From Puerhibacterium puerhi (GTDB taxonomy: Bacteria; Actinomycetota; Actinomycetes; Actinomycetales; Cellulomonadaceae), in NCBI RefSeq assembly GCF_009846865.1, contig NZ_WUWN01000002.1, positions 142,357-206,356 of the forward strand: DNA of 64,000 nt, given 5' to 3'. Below, piece after piece: positions 24,424 to 32,590 of the stretch. Position 1 is the first letter of the stretch. The number at the start of each line of letters is the position of its first letter. A program made the position numbers and the translations under genes. The notes below the pieces were generated by a model. It was given only the letters and a program-made list of their open reading frames with translations, ran no database searches and was not told the origin of the DNA.

Positions 24424-25400
24424 TGTCCGTCACCACGAGCGGGACGCTCGGCCGCGCACCGGTGGCCGACCCCGCGCCCGCCTCGCGCCGCCCCGCCGGA
24501 CGCCGTCGTCGCGCGGGCTCGTTCGCCGGCGAGAACCGGCGGCTCAAGTGGCTCATGCTCTCGCCCGCCCTGGGCTTCGTGGGCCTGCTGATCGTCTTCC
24601 CGCTGGTGTTCACGCTCAACCTCAGCCTCACCGACGCCTTCGGCGCGGTGAACGCCGGCAGCCAGCACGTCGGCCTGCTGAACTTCGGCGACGCCCTGAC
24701 CGACACCCGCCGGTTCTGGCCCGCCGTCGGGCGGACCGTCGGATTCACCGTCGGGGCCGTCGTCCTCGAGACCGTGCTCGGCCTCGCGCTGGCGGTGCTG
24801 CTGCGCCGGCCGTTCCGCGGCATGCGGGTGGTGCGCACCGTGCTCATGGTGCCGCTGCTGGCGACGCCGGTCGCCGTCGGCATCCTCTGGCTGCTCATCC
24901 TCGACCCGACCAACGGCATCGCCAACCACCTGCTCGGCTACCTCGGCGTGCCGCCGCAGGAGTTCCTCGGCTCGGTGCGCCAGTCGCTGCCGGTGCTCAT
25001 GCTCATCGACGTGTGGCAGTGGACGCCCATGATGACCCTGCTGTTCCTGGCCGGTCTGTCCACGCTGCCCGAGGAGCCGGAGGAGGCTGCCCGCGTGGAC
25101 GGCGCCGGCGTCTGGCAGCGCTTCTGGTTCGTGATCCTGCCGATGCTCGCGCCGACGCTGATCACGGCGCTCGTGCTGCGCGCCGTCGACGCCCTCAAGA
25201 CGTTCGACATCCTCTACGCCACCAAGGGCCCCGGCGGCGGCTCCGACTTCGAGGTCGAGACGCTCAACGTCTACGCCTACGGCCTCACATTCGACTACCA
25301 GGAGTACGGGCTGGCCGCGGCCGTGCTCGTGCTGTTCACGATCTTCATCGTCGGCGTCGTGGCGCTGCTGCGCCGCGGCTCCGGGAAGGAGTCCGCATGA
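24423..25400 (+). CDS. ABC sugar transporter permease, MalF type
   Basis: 325 aa with a basic Pro/Arg-rich N-terminal tail and six transmembrane helices. The EAA loop that contacts the ATPase is seen in PEEPEEAARVDGAGVWQRFWFVILPML. It starts at the ATG that overlaps the binding-protein stop by one base (TGATG). The partner permease follows with an ATGA overlap. Confidence 0.9.
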   Translation: MSVTTSGTLGRAPVADPAPASRRPAGRRRRAGSFAGENRRLKWLMLSPALGFVGLLIVFPLVFTLNLSLTDAFGAVNAGSQHVGLLNFGDALTDTRRFWPAVGRTVGFTVGAVVLETVLGLALAVLLRRPFRGMRVVRTVLMVPLLATPVAVGILWLLILDPTNGIANHLLGYLGVPPQEFLGSVRQSLPVLMLIDVWQWTPMMTLLFLAGLSTLPEEPEEAARVDGAGVWQRFWFVILPMLAPTLITALVLRAVDALKTFDILYATKGPGGGSDFEVETLNVYAYGLTFDYQEYGLAAAVLVLFTIFIVGVVALLRRGSGKESA

Positions 25401-26278
25401 GCGCCACCGCCCCGGCGACGTACCGCGCGTCGTCGTCCCCGCGCCCGCAGGCGCTGCGCACCGACCGCCGCCTGACCGCCTGGTCCTGGGTGCGTGCCGC
25501 CCTCATCGTGGTGGTCTGCCTCGTCCTGGCGCTGCCCGTCGTGTGGATGATCGCCGCCGCGTTCAAGACGAACGTGCAGGTGACCGATCCGTCGGTGGGC
25601 CTGTTCTTCACCCCGACGCTCGAGAACTTCGGCAACGTGCTCGCCGACGGCGAGATCGTGCGCTCGCTGGGGAACTCCGCCCTGGTGGGCGTGGTCTCCA
25701 CGGTGCTGTCGGCGCTCGTCGCGGTGCCGGCGGCCTGGGCCGTGGGCCGGTTCCGCATGCGGCGCACCGGCTCGCTGGTGCTCGTGGCCCGCATCGTGCC
25801 GGCGGTCTCGCTGCTCGTGCCCTGGTACTACATCTTCGCCCAGCTCGGCCTGGTCGGGAGCTACACCGTCCTGGTGCTCAGCCACATGTTCGTCTCGGTG
25901 CCGCTGATCCTGTGGATCATGATCGGCTTCTTCGAGGGCCTGCCGATCGAGCTGGAGGAGGCCGCCCGCACCGACGGGCTCAGTGCGTTCGGGGCGTTCC
26001 GGCACATCGCGCTGCCGCTGGCCGCGCCCGGCACCGCCACCGCCTGCGTGCTGGCGTTCATCTTCAGCTGGAACAACTTCATGTTCGCGCTGATCCTCGC
26101 CGACGAGACCACCAAGACCATGCCCGTGGCGCTGTACAACTTCATCTCCTACGCGAGCACCGACTGGGGCGGCCTCATGGCGGCCTCCACGCTGATGATC
26201 GTCCCGGTGCTGCTGGCCGCCGTCTTCGGGCAGAAGTTCCTCGTCGCCGGCCTCACCGCGGGCGCCACCAAGGGCTGA
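25397..26278 (+). CDS. ABC sugar transporter permease, MalG type
   Basis: 293 aa, six transmembrane helices. The EAA loop is IELEEAARTDGLSAFGAFRHIALPL, and the family segment FSWNNFMFALILA near the C-terminus is typical of MalG-type permeases. Together with the MalF-type permease it forms the channel. An ATP-binding subunit is not encoded in the operon. The manD gene follows after 54 nt, linking the import of the sugar to aldonate dehydration. Confidence 0.9.
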   Translation: MSATAPATYRASSSPRPQALRTDRRLTAWSWVRAALIVVVCLVLALPVVWMIAAAFKTNVQVTDPSVGLFFTPTLENFGNVLADGEIVRSLGNSALVGVVSTVLSALVAVPAAWAVGRFRMRRTGSLVLVARIVPAVSLLVPWYYIFAQLGLVGSYTVLVLSHMFVSVPLILWIMIGFFEGLPIELEEAARTDGLSAFGAFRHIALPLAAPGTATACVLAFIFSWNNFMFALILADETTKTMPVALYNFISYASTDWGGLMAASTLMIVPVLLAAVFGQKFLVAGLTAGATKG

Positions 26279-26332
26279 GCGCCCCCGCTCCCGCATCTCC
26301 TCCCACCACCTGCACCACACCGAAAGGCCGCC

Positions 26333-27553
26333 ATGAAGATCGTCGACGCCCGCGTCATCGTCACGTGCCCGGGGCGCAACTTCGTCACCCTCAAGATCAC
26401 CACCGACGAGGGGGTCACGGGGCTGGGCGACGCCACGCTGAACGGCCGCGAGCAGGCCGTCGTCGCCTACCTGCGCGAGCACGTGGTGCCGCTGCTGATC
26501 GGGCTCGACCCGCACCGCATCGAGGACACCTGGCAGTACCTGTACCGCGGCGCCTACTGGCGGCGCGGGCCGGTCACCATGGCCGCGATCGCCGCCGTCG
26601 ACGTCGCGCTGTGGGACGTCAAGGCCAAGGTGGCCGGGCTGCCGCTGTACCAGCTGCTCGGCGGCGCCTCCCGCGAGGGCCTGCGCACCTACGGCCACGC
26701 CAACGGCCGCGACATCCCCGAGCTGCTCGACTCCGTGCGCGCCCGGCTCGCCGAGGGCCACACCAGCGTGCGCGTGCAGACCGGCGTGCCCGGGCTCAGG
26801 CGGGTCTACGGCGTGCACTCCGGCGACCCGGTGCCCTCGGGCGACCGGTCGCGCAGCGAGGACGCCCGCCCGCTGGTCGAGGACTGGGACACGGCCGCCT
26901 ACCTGCGGCACGTGCCGACGGTGCTCGAGGCCGTGCGCGCGGAGTTCGGCCCCGAGCTGCCGCTGCTGCACGACGTGCACCACCGCCTGTCGCCGCAGCA
27001 GGCCGCCCGGCTGGCCAAGTCCGTCGAGCCGTACGACCTGTTCTGGCTGGAGGACTGCACGCCCGCCGAGAACCAGGCGGCGCTGCGGCTGGTGCGCCAG
27101 CACAGCACCACCCCACTGGCGATCGGCGAGGTGTTCAACACGATCCATGACTACAAGACGCTGCTCGACGAGCAGCTGGTCGACTTCGTGCGCTCCGCCG
27201 TCACGCACTTCGGCGGCATCACGCCGATGCGCAAGCTGTTCGACTACGCGGCGGTGAACCAGGTGCGCACCGGCATCCACGGGCCCGAGGACATCTCGCC
27301 GGTCGGCATGGCCGCGGGCCTGCACCTGGACCTGGCGGCGCACAACTTCGGCATCCAGGAGTACTCCGGGCACACCGACGCCACGAACGCGGTGTTCCGC
27401 CACGCGTACACGTTCGAGGGCGGGTACCTGCACCCGGGGGAGGCGCCGGGCATCGGCGTCGAGCTCGACGAGGAGGCGGCGGCGGCCTTCCCGTACCGGC
27501 CCGGCTACCTGCCGGTGAACCGCCTCGTCGACGGGACCGTGCACGACTGGTGA
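26333..27553 (+). CDS. manD: D-mannonate dehydratase (ManD, enolase superfamily)
   Basis: 406 aa, the normal ManD length. The enzyme dehydrates D-mannonate to 2-keto-3-deoxygluconate. The N-terminal capping domain begins [14 protein letters not shown]; the barrel carries the Mg ligands Asp (HDVHHRL), Glu ([10 protein letters not shown]) and Glu (GEVFN), and the catalytic His in HGPEDISP. The insert GLRRVYGVH…[10 protein letters not shown] holds the family Arg/Tyr pair. Some family members act on gluconate or have weak activity, so substrate preference is not certain. KDG would enter the same downstream step as the kdu pathway. RBS: AAAGG. Confidence 0.88.
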   Translation: MKIVDARVIVTCPGRNFVTLKITTDEGVTGLGDATLNGREQAVVAYLREHVVPLLIGLDPHRIEDTWQYLYRGAYWRRGPVTMAAIAAVDVALWDVKAKVAGLPLYQLLGGASREGLRTYGHANGRDIPELLDSVRARLAEGHTSVRVQTGVPGLRRVYGVHSGDPVPSGDRSRSEDARPLVEDWDTAAYLRHVPTVLEAVRAEFGPELPLLHDVHHRLSPQQAARLAKSVEPYDLFWLEDCTPAENQAALRLVRQHSTTPLAIGEVFNTIHDYKTLLDEQLVDFVRSAVTHFGGITPMRKLFDYAAVNQVRTGIHGPEDISPVGMAAGLHLDLAAHNFGIQEYSGHTDATNAVFRHAYTFEGGYLHPGEAPGIGVELDEEAAAAFPYRPGYLPVNRLVDGTVHDW

Positions 27554-27566
27554 GCCGGGACCGACG

Positions 27567-27604
27567 CCGGCGCCCGGCCGGAGTCGCCGCCGGCCGGGCG
27601 TCGG
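27567..27604. terminator. Bidirectional terminator between manD and the GST-type gene
   Basis: A 15-bp stem (27567-27581 with 27590-27604, one G-T wobble position) and an 8-nt loop sit between two convergent units, 14 nt after the manD stop. It would also end the long gas-vesicle transcript coming from the other side. Confidence 0.75.
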
Positions 27605-27667
27605 TGCGGGTGGTGCGGCACAGGGTCCGGGCGGGTGCCGGCGTGCGACCGACGTCGGCGGCTCGGC

Positions 27668-28774
27668 TCAGGCCGGGTACAGCGGGTTGTGCCCCGCGGC
27701 CACCTGCTCGCCCTCGCGCACCGGCCCGGGCGCGGTGCCGCCGTCGCCCCACGTCTTGTCACCCAGGCGCTCGCGGCCGTGCGGCTCGAGCCAGCCGTCC
27801 AGCGCGGGGCCGGCCGGGACGATCTGCGTGGGGTTGATGTCCTTGTGGACCACGTAGTAGTGCTGCTTGATCTGCACGAAGTCGACCGTGTCGCCGAAGC
27901 CCGGCGTCTGGAACAGGTCGCGGGCGTAGGCCCACAGGTTCGGCATCTCGACCAGCTTGTTGCGGTTGCACTTGAAGTGCCCGTGGTAGACGGCGTCGAA
28001 CCGCACCAGCGTGGTGAACAGCCGCACGTCCGCCTCGGTGAGGTGGTCGCCCATGAGGTAGCGCCGGTCGGTCAGGCGCTCCTCGAGCCAGTCGAGCGCC
28101 ACGAACAGCCGCTCGTACGCGGCCTCGTACGCCTCCTGCGACCCGGCGAACCCGCAGCGGTACACGCCGTTGTTCACCTCGGTGTAGACGCGCTGCATCA
28201 CCGCGTCCATCTCGGCCCGCTCGTCCGGGTCGGCGGGCAGCAGGCGCGGCGCACCCGCCCGGTGGTGCTCGGCCCACTCGGTGGACAGGTCGAGCGTGAT
28301 CTGCGCGAAGTCGTTGGTGACGACGGCGCCGTCGCGGGTGTCGACGATCGCCGGCACGGTGATGCCCCGCGGGTACCCGGGCTGGCGGGCGAAGAACGCC
28401 TCCTGCAGCCGCTCGATCCCGAGCACCGGGTCCTTGCCGCCGGGGTCGAGGTCGAAGGTCCAGCTGCGCTCGTCGTGCGTCGGCCCGGGCAGGCCCAGGC
28501 TGATCGCGTCCTCGAGCCCGAGCAGGCGCCGCACGATGATGCTGCGGTTCGCCCAGGGGCAGGCGCGCGCCGCGACGAGGCGGTAGCGGCCGGCCTCGAC
28601 GGGGTAGGTGTCCGACGCCGCGTCGTGCCCGCCGTCGGGCGCGCCGCCGCCGCGGGTGATCCGGGTGGTGATGTACCGCTGGTCGCGCACGTACTCCTGG
28701 CCCTTGACCGTGTACCTGCCGCCCTGCGCGTGCTCGGGGCGCTCGGACGTGGGGGAGGGCGCGACGTCGTTCAT
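27668..28774 (-). CDS. Glutathionyl-hydroquinone-reductase-like GST-family protein
   Basis: 368 aa, thioredoxin fold plus C-terminal helical GST domain, of the ECM4/YqjG (glutathionyl-hydroquinone reductase) type. The catalytic Cys is in ARACPWANRSII; LMGDHLTEADVRLFTTLVRFD and HGHFKCNRNKL are the family C-terminal signatures. Actinobacteria make mycothiol rather than glutathione, so mycothiol is the likely thiol. Its ATG sits inside the stop of the gvpL gene (ATGA, 28771-28774), so it is the last gene of the gas-vesicle operon and translationally coupled to it. Why is not known. Confidence 0.82.
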   Translation of the reverse strand: MNDVAPSPTSERPEHAQGGRYTVKGQEYVRDQRYITTRITRGGGAPDGGHDAASDTYPVEAGRYRLVAARACPWANRSIIVRRLLGLEDAISLGLPGPTHDERSWTFDLDPGGKDPVLGIERLQEAFFARQPGYPRGITVPAIVDTRDGAVVTNDFAQITLDLSTEWAEHHRAGAPRLLPADPDERAEMDAVMQRVYTEVNNGVYRCGFAGSQEAYEAAYERLFVALDWLEERLTDRRYLMGDHLTEADVRLFTTLVRFDAVYHGHFKCNRNKLVEMPNLWAYARDLFQTPGFGDTVDFVQIKQHYYVVHKDINPTQIVPAGPALDGWLEPHGRERLGDKTWGDGGTAPGPVREGEQVAAGHNPLYPA

Positions 28775-29775
28775 GTTTCAACTCTAGGGGACGGGTCGGA
28801 CTTGCCCGACGGTTCGGTCAGATCGTTCGACGGCCCTTCGCTGCCCGGTGCCTCGCTGCCCGGGGCCTCGCTGCCCGGCGCCTCGATCCCCGGTGCCTCG
28901 CTGCCCGGCGCCTCGATCCCCGGCACGTCCGCGAACGAGTACGGCGGCCACGGGCCGAGGTACCGGATGCGCGCGGCGGGCTGCTCGTCCCGGACCGCGG
29001 CGAGCTCGCGCCCCACGCTCGGCATCGCCTCGCGGGCCACGAGCAGCGAGACGGTGAGCACCGGGACGTGGCCCTCCTCGGGCCGGGCCCGGCGGTTCTC
29101 CGTGAGCTCCTCCGCCACCTGCGCGAGCCGGCGCCGCAGGGCGGGGTAGAGCTCGTCGGCCAGGGCGTCGGCGGCGTCCCGCTCGAGCCGGTCCAGGCGC
29201 CGGCGCAGCAGCCGCTGGACGCCCGGCGGCCGGGACTCCAGCTCGGCCCGGACGGCGCGGGTGGCCTCGTCGCGCTGCCCGACGGCGTGCTGGTCGAGCG
29301 CGACGTCGACCCGCAGCTCGACCCGGCCGCGCAGCGCCTCGAGCCGGTCGCGCAGGTCCGCCGCGTGCGCCCCGAGCCATCGCTCGAGGCGGCGGCGCGC
29401 CGTCGCGACGCCGGCGTCCAGGGCGCCCTCGCCGTCCGCCGGGCCGTCGCCGTCGCGGTCCGCCGGGCTGTCGCCGTCCTCCTCGGCCGCGACGATGACG
29501 TTGAAGCTCATCGGCAGCACCGGCACGCCCGCCTGCCACAGCCGGTCGACGACGTCGCTGTGCTCCACGATCCAGCGCCGCACGTCGTCGTCGGCGCCCT
29601 GGTAGGGCCCGTCGGCGTGCCGGTGCACGACGGCGGCGACCCCGGCCGCGGGCACGACGTCGAGCGCGGCGCCGTCGATCCCGGTGCCCAGGTCCGCTGG
29701 CGCCCCCGCGACGACGGCGTAGACGTACAGCCCGGTGCCCACGCCCGGGATCTCCGGGGATGCCGCGGCGCTCAC
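28771..29775 (-). CDS. gvpL: Gas vesicle protein GvpL/GvpF family
   Basis: 334 aa from GTG 29775, which overlaps the gvpK stop (GTGA). It belongs to the GvpF/GvpL family: LYVYAVVAGAP at the N-terminus, AAVVHRH, LPMSFNVIVAAEED, then Arg-rich helices and IRYLGPWPPYSF at the end. GvpF/L proteins are minor components that act early in shell assembly and may be chaperones for GvpA. The C-terminus carries a PG(S/I)EA repeat not usual for the family. The symbol is assigned by order; a second family member (gvpF) lies upstream. Confidence 0.85.
   Translation of the reverse strand: MSAAASPEIPGVGTGLYVYAVVAGAPADLGTGIDGAALDVVPAAGVAAVVHRHADGPYQGADDDVRRWIVEHSDVVDRLWQAGVPVLPMSFNVIVAAEEDGDSPADRDGDGPADGEGALDAGVATARRRLERWLGAHAADLRDRLEALRGRVELRVDVALDQHAVGQRDEATRAVRAELESRPPGVQRLLRRRLDRLERDAADALADELYPALRRRLAQVAEELTENRRARPEEGHVPVLTVSLLVAREAMPSVGRELAAVRDEQPAARIRYLGPWPPYSFADVPGIEAPGSEAPGIEAPGSEAPGSEAPGSEGPSNDLTEPSGKSDPSPRVET
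28838..28924 (-). repeat. 15-bp tandem repeat encoding the PG(S/I)EA tail of GvpL
   Basis: About six in-frame copies of a 15-bp unit encode PGIEA or PGSEA pentapeptides at the GvpL C-terminus. Copies differ mainly at one codon and a wobble base, as expected for a recent slippage-prone tract. Confidence 0.75.
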
Positions 29776-30095
29776 GGCCCCTCCCGCCGGGACTGCTCGG
29801 CCCACCGTGCCGGGTTGACCAGCTTGTCCACCAGCTCGTCGACCACGTCGTCGAGGCCGCGGTGCAGGTCGGCCACCGAGGCGGTGAGGCCGTGGTCGGC
29901 CTTGATCTGCTCCAGCGCGTCGTCGAGGTCGAGCAGGGCCTGGCCGAGCCGCTCCTGCTCCTCCTCGGTGAGGTCGCCGCCCTCGATGCGTCGCAGCGCC
30001 TGGTGCTCCAGCGCCTCCTGGATCACCTCGACCAGCGTCACGACGAGCGTCAGCACCCCGTTCTTCAGGCTGCCCTCGTCGACGCGCAGCGTCAT
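29772..30095 (-). CDS. gvpK: Gas vesicle protein GvpK
   Basis: 107 aa. The GvpK signature is seen throughout: SLKNGVLTLVVTLVEVIQEALEHQALRR, LTEEEQERLGQALLDLDDALEQIK, and LHRGLDDVVDELVDKLVNP. GvpK is a minor essential component of gas vesicles in several species. ATG 30095 overlaps the upstream stop by 4 bp, and its own stop overlaps the gvpL GTG by 4 bp. Both family length and neighbours fit well. Confidence 0.92.
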   Translation of the reverse strand: MTLRVDEGSLKNGVLTLVVTLVEVIQEALEHQALRRIEGGDLTEEEQERLGQALLDLDDALEQIKADHGLTASVADLHRGLDDVVDELVDKLVNPARWAEQSRREGP

Positions 30096-31066
30096 CGCGG
30101 CCCTCCCGTGGGCTCCAGCGCCCGCAGCCCCGCGAGCTCGGCCACCGCGCGCGCCCAGCGGCTCGCGTCCGCCACGGCGAGCCGCACCGTGGTCGCGGTG
30201 CCGTCGCCCGTGCGGCCGTGCACGACGAGCACCCGCGCGCCCGTCGGCGTGCGGCCGCGCTCGACGTCGACCGCCGCGATGCGGTCGGGCCGCAGGCGCA
30301 CGGCCGGGCGGGAGTCGAGCGGGCCCTGCCACACGAGCCCGGCGGTCTCGTCGAGCGTCGCCGTGCCACCGCGCCACGTGCTGCGGCCGGCGAGCCGCTC
30401 GCAGTACCACGCGTGGTCCCGCAGCAGCGGCGGGGCGGGCTCGTCGCGCGCCGGGCCGCCGGCCGCCGGCCGGGCGCCGTGCTGCACGAGCAGGTCGCGC
30501 AGGCGCTCCGGCGCCGCCGCGGAGAGCAGCGTGGTCCCGGCCGACGTCTCGACGACCACCCGCGTGCGGTCCTCGCCGCCGATGGTGGGCTCCGCGCGCA
30601 GCGCGATGCCGACGACGTCGGCCAGGTCCGCCTGCCAGAGCAGCTCGCGGGGGTCCGCGCGCCACACCAGCAGCCGGCGGGTGGTGAGGTAGATCGTCCC
30701 GGGCCGCCACAGCGGCACCGGCTCCTCCTGCCGGTGGCCGCCCGCCATGCGCGCCACGACGTCCTCGTCGTCCGCCAGCGGCAGGTGCCGGGCCACCGAC
30801 CGGCGCACCCACGCCCGGGTCTGGGCGTCCCAGCGGCGCATCATCCCGTGCTCGAGCAGGGTCTCGATCCCCGCCACCGTGGCGCGCAGGTTGACGCCGA
30901 TCAGCGGGATGTCGGCGACCGTGACGATGAGGTCGAGGTCGAGGTAGACCCCCTTGTCGAGCAGCACGTCGACCAGGTCGGGCAGCGTGGCGCGCAGGTC
31001 GCGTGTCGGCTCCAGGGCGTCGGGCGCCCCCCGGCCCGGCCGGTCGTCGCTCAGCAGCTCAGTCAT
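30092..31066 (-). CDS. GvpA/GvpJ-family domain fused to two PH/GRAM-like modules
   Basis: 324 aa. Residues 25-75 are a GvpA/J-type segment (LPDLVDVLLDKGVYLDLDLIV, VNLRATVAGIETLLEHG). Residues 110-200 then read like a GRAM/PH-type module (GTIYLTTRRLLVWRADPREL, ADLADVVGIAL), and residues 215-315 like a second one (GTATLDETAGLVWQGPL, LRPDRIAAVDVERG, then a final helix). Canonical GvpJ, M and S proteins lack these. GRAM/PH folds bind lipids or proteins, so this protein might tie nascent vesicles to a membrane or partner; that is inference. It overlaps genes on both sides by 4-8 bp. Confidence 0.75.
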   Translation of the reverse strand: MTELLSDDRPGRGAPDALEPTRDLRATLPDLVDVLLDKGVYLDLDLIVTVADIPLIGVNLRATVAGIETLLEHGMMRRWDAQTRAWVRRSVARHLPLADDEDVVARMAGGHRQEEPVPLWRPGTIYLTTRRLLVWRADPRELLWQADLADVVGIALRAEPTIGGEDRTRVVVETSAGTTLLSAAAPERLRDLLVQHGARPAAGGPARDEPAPPLLRDHAWYCERLAGRSTWRGGTATLDETAGLVWQGPLDSRPAVRLRPDRIAAVDVERGRTPTGARVLVVHGRTGDGTATTVRLAVADASRWARAVAELAGLRALEPTGGPR

Positions 31067-31601
31067 CGCGGCCCACCTCCTGCGCCCCGACGGCCTCGGG
31101 GTCGTCGACGTCGTCGTCGCGTGCGTCCGGCGGCGCGGCGCCGTCCTCGCCGGGGTCCCGTCCGGAGTCCTCGTCGGGGTCCTCGTCGGGGTCCTCGGCC
31201 TCGATCACCCGGTCCGCGCCCGGCCCGGTTCGCTCGCCGCGCAGCGCCTGGGCGCTGCGCCAGCCGCACCACGGGCAGTACTCCTCGAGCAGCTGCCGGG
31301 TGGGGGAGGCCTTGCCGCAGCTGGGGCAGGTCTCCTTGGCCTCGGTGGCGGCGCGCCAGGCGACGGTGTCGGTGTCCGTGCCGGACGGGAACTCCAGCCC
31401 GTAGCGCGCGGCGGTGTCGAACGACGCCAGCGCCGCCCGGATGCGGATGCCCAGCAGCTCGACCCCGGCGACCGAGACCATGATGTCGGCGTTGAGCACG
31501 AGGCCCTTGTCGAGCAGGGTTTCGATGACGTGCGCGAGCGTGCCCTCGCGCTCGCGCTGCGGCTCCATGGCCCGGCCCGGGCCGCCACCCACCACGGTCA
31601 T
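31059..31601 (-). CDS. GvpA/GvpJ-family domain fused to a zinc ribbon and acidic tail
   Basis: 180 aa from ATG 31601; an in-frame ATG at 31568 (MEPQRER) is an alternative. Residues 20-75 are a GvpA-type segment (LAHVIETLLDKGLVLNADIMV, IRIRAALASFDTAARYG). Residues 92-120 hold a zinc ribbon with CPSCGK and CPWCG pairs 16 residues apart. The rest is acidic (EDPDEDPDEDSGRDPGED). Zinc ribbons are unusual for GvpA paralogues and might mediate contacts. It overlaps the GRAM-fusion gene by 8 bp. Confidence 0.78.
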   Translation of the reverse strand: MTVVGGGPGRAMEPQREREGTLAHVIETLLDKGLVLNADIMVSVAGVELLGIRIRAALASFDTAARYGLEFPSGTDTDTVAWRAATEAKETCPSCGKASPTRQLLEEYCPWCGWRSAQALRGERTGPGADRVIEAEDPDEDPDEDSGRDPGEDGAAPPDARDDDVDDPEAVGAQEVGRDD

Positions 31602-31620
31602 CGGTCGCCTTCCCTCCGTC

Positions 31621-31679
31621 GGAGCGCGCCCGTCCCGGCGCGCTCCCGTCCGTCCCGGCGCGGCTGCCGCGCCGGGACG
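31621..31679 (-). terminator. Two tandem hairpins between gvpO and the zinc-ribbon gvp gene
   Basis: Two perfect hairpins fill the spacer: a 13-bp stem (31651-31663 with 31667-31679, CTG loop) directly after the gvpO stop, then a 10-bp stem (31621-31630 with 31637-31646). They could act as a leaky terminator or an mRNA-processing barrier between the structural genes gvpA-F-G-O and the accessory genes downstream. Confidence 0.55.
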
Positions 31680-31684
31680 CTCGC

Positions 31685-32341
31685 TCAGCCCTCCACCCGG
31701 CCGCGCACGAACCGCCGGCCGCGCCGGTAGGCGAGCAGGTCGCCGTCGGCGTCCAGCCGCACCTCGTACTCGGCCAGCACGTCCGAGCTGCTCGGCACGT
31801 GCGGGTCCTCGACCACGTCCAGCGTGACCAGCCACGTGTCCTCGGAGCGCTCGACGGCGACGACGCCCTCGACCTCGTGGCGGATCAGCGCGGCGAGTTC
31901 GTCCCGCGCGCGCCGCGCCGCCTCGCCGGCGCCGAGGCGGGGACGCCGGCGGCCGCGGCGCGCCTCGTCACCCTGGCCGTCGCCGTCACCGTCGTGGACG
32001 TCGACGTCGTCGCCGGCTCCGTCGCGGACGTCGGCCTGCTCGTCGCGCCGGCGGGTCGGCCGCCGCGGCGCCTGCTGGCGCCGGTCGCCCGCGGGGCGCT
32101 CGCGGCGCTCACCGCGCTCCGCCCGCTCGGCGCGCTCGTCCCGGTCGTCCCGCTCGGCGGACCCGTCGTGCACGGCCGAGTCGTCCGACGTCGGCCGCCG
32201 GCGCCGCTCCGCCCCCTCGGCCCTCTCGCGCCGGCCAGGCCGGGGACGCGCGCGCCGCTCCGGGCGGTCGGCGTCCTCTGCGCGCCGCCGCGGGCGCCGC
32301 TCCGGCGCCCGCTCGGTGTCCCTCGTGCTGGTCTCGCTCAC
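31685..32341 (-). CDS. gvpO: Gas vesicle protein GvpO
   Basis: 218 aa from GTG 32341, within a GTGA overlap with gvpG. The first ~130 residues are a highly charged Arg/Glu/Asp low-complexity region. The C-terminal ~80 residues form the GvpO domain (ARDELAALIRHEVEGVVAVERSEDTW, then VLAEYEVRLDADGDLLAYRRGRRFVRG). GvpO is required for vesicle formation in haloarchaea and is often the first gvp gene in actinobacteria; here it comes after gvpG. Confidence 0.87.
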   Translation of the reverse strand: MSETSTRDTERAPERRPRRRAEDADRPERRARPRPGRRERAEGAERRRRPTSDDSAVHDGSAERDDRDERAERAERGERRERPAGDRRQQAPRRPTRRRDEQADVRDGAGDDVDVHDGDGDGQGDEARRGRRRPRLGAGEAARRARDELAALIRHEVEGVVAVERSEDTWLVTLDVVEDPHVPSSSDVLAEYEVRLDADGDLLAYRRGRRFVRGRVEG

Positions 32342-32589
32342 GGCTGCCCCTCCCGGTCACGACGGCCCGCCTCGACGAGCCGCGCCACGAGCTGTTCCTC
32401 CAGCGCGTCCGCCTCGGCGTCGTCGAGCACCCCCTGGGCACGGGCCCGCTCGACGTCCTCGAGCTGCCTGCGGATGCTGCCGGGGTCGTAGTAGACCCGC
32501 TCGGCCTCGCGGCGGACCTGCTCGGCCACCCAGACCGTGCCGCGCACCGGGGCGAGGGGCAGCGAGAAGAGGGCGCCGAGCAGGCCCAT
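32338..32589 (-). CDS. gvpG: Gas vesicle protein GvpG
   Basis: 83 aa, the normal GvpG size. Signature: GLLGALFSLPLAPVRGTVWVAEQV, then RRQLEDVERARAQGVLDDAEADALEEQLVARL. GvpG is a small helical accessory protein in the GvpF-to-GvpL assembly set. It starts 2 nt after the gvpF stop and ends at the gvpO GTG. Confidence 0.9.
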   Translation of the reverse strand: MGLLGALFSLPLAPVRGTVWVAEQVRREAERVYYDPGSIRRQLEDVERARAQGVLDDAEADALEEQLVARLVEAGRRDREGQP

Positions 32590-32590
32590 G

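Noticed and set aside
27605..27667. Extra small gene between manD and the GST gene
   Set aside because: Only terminator sequence and read-through frames; too short with no ribosome site.
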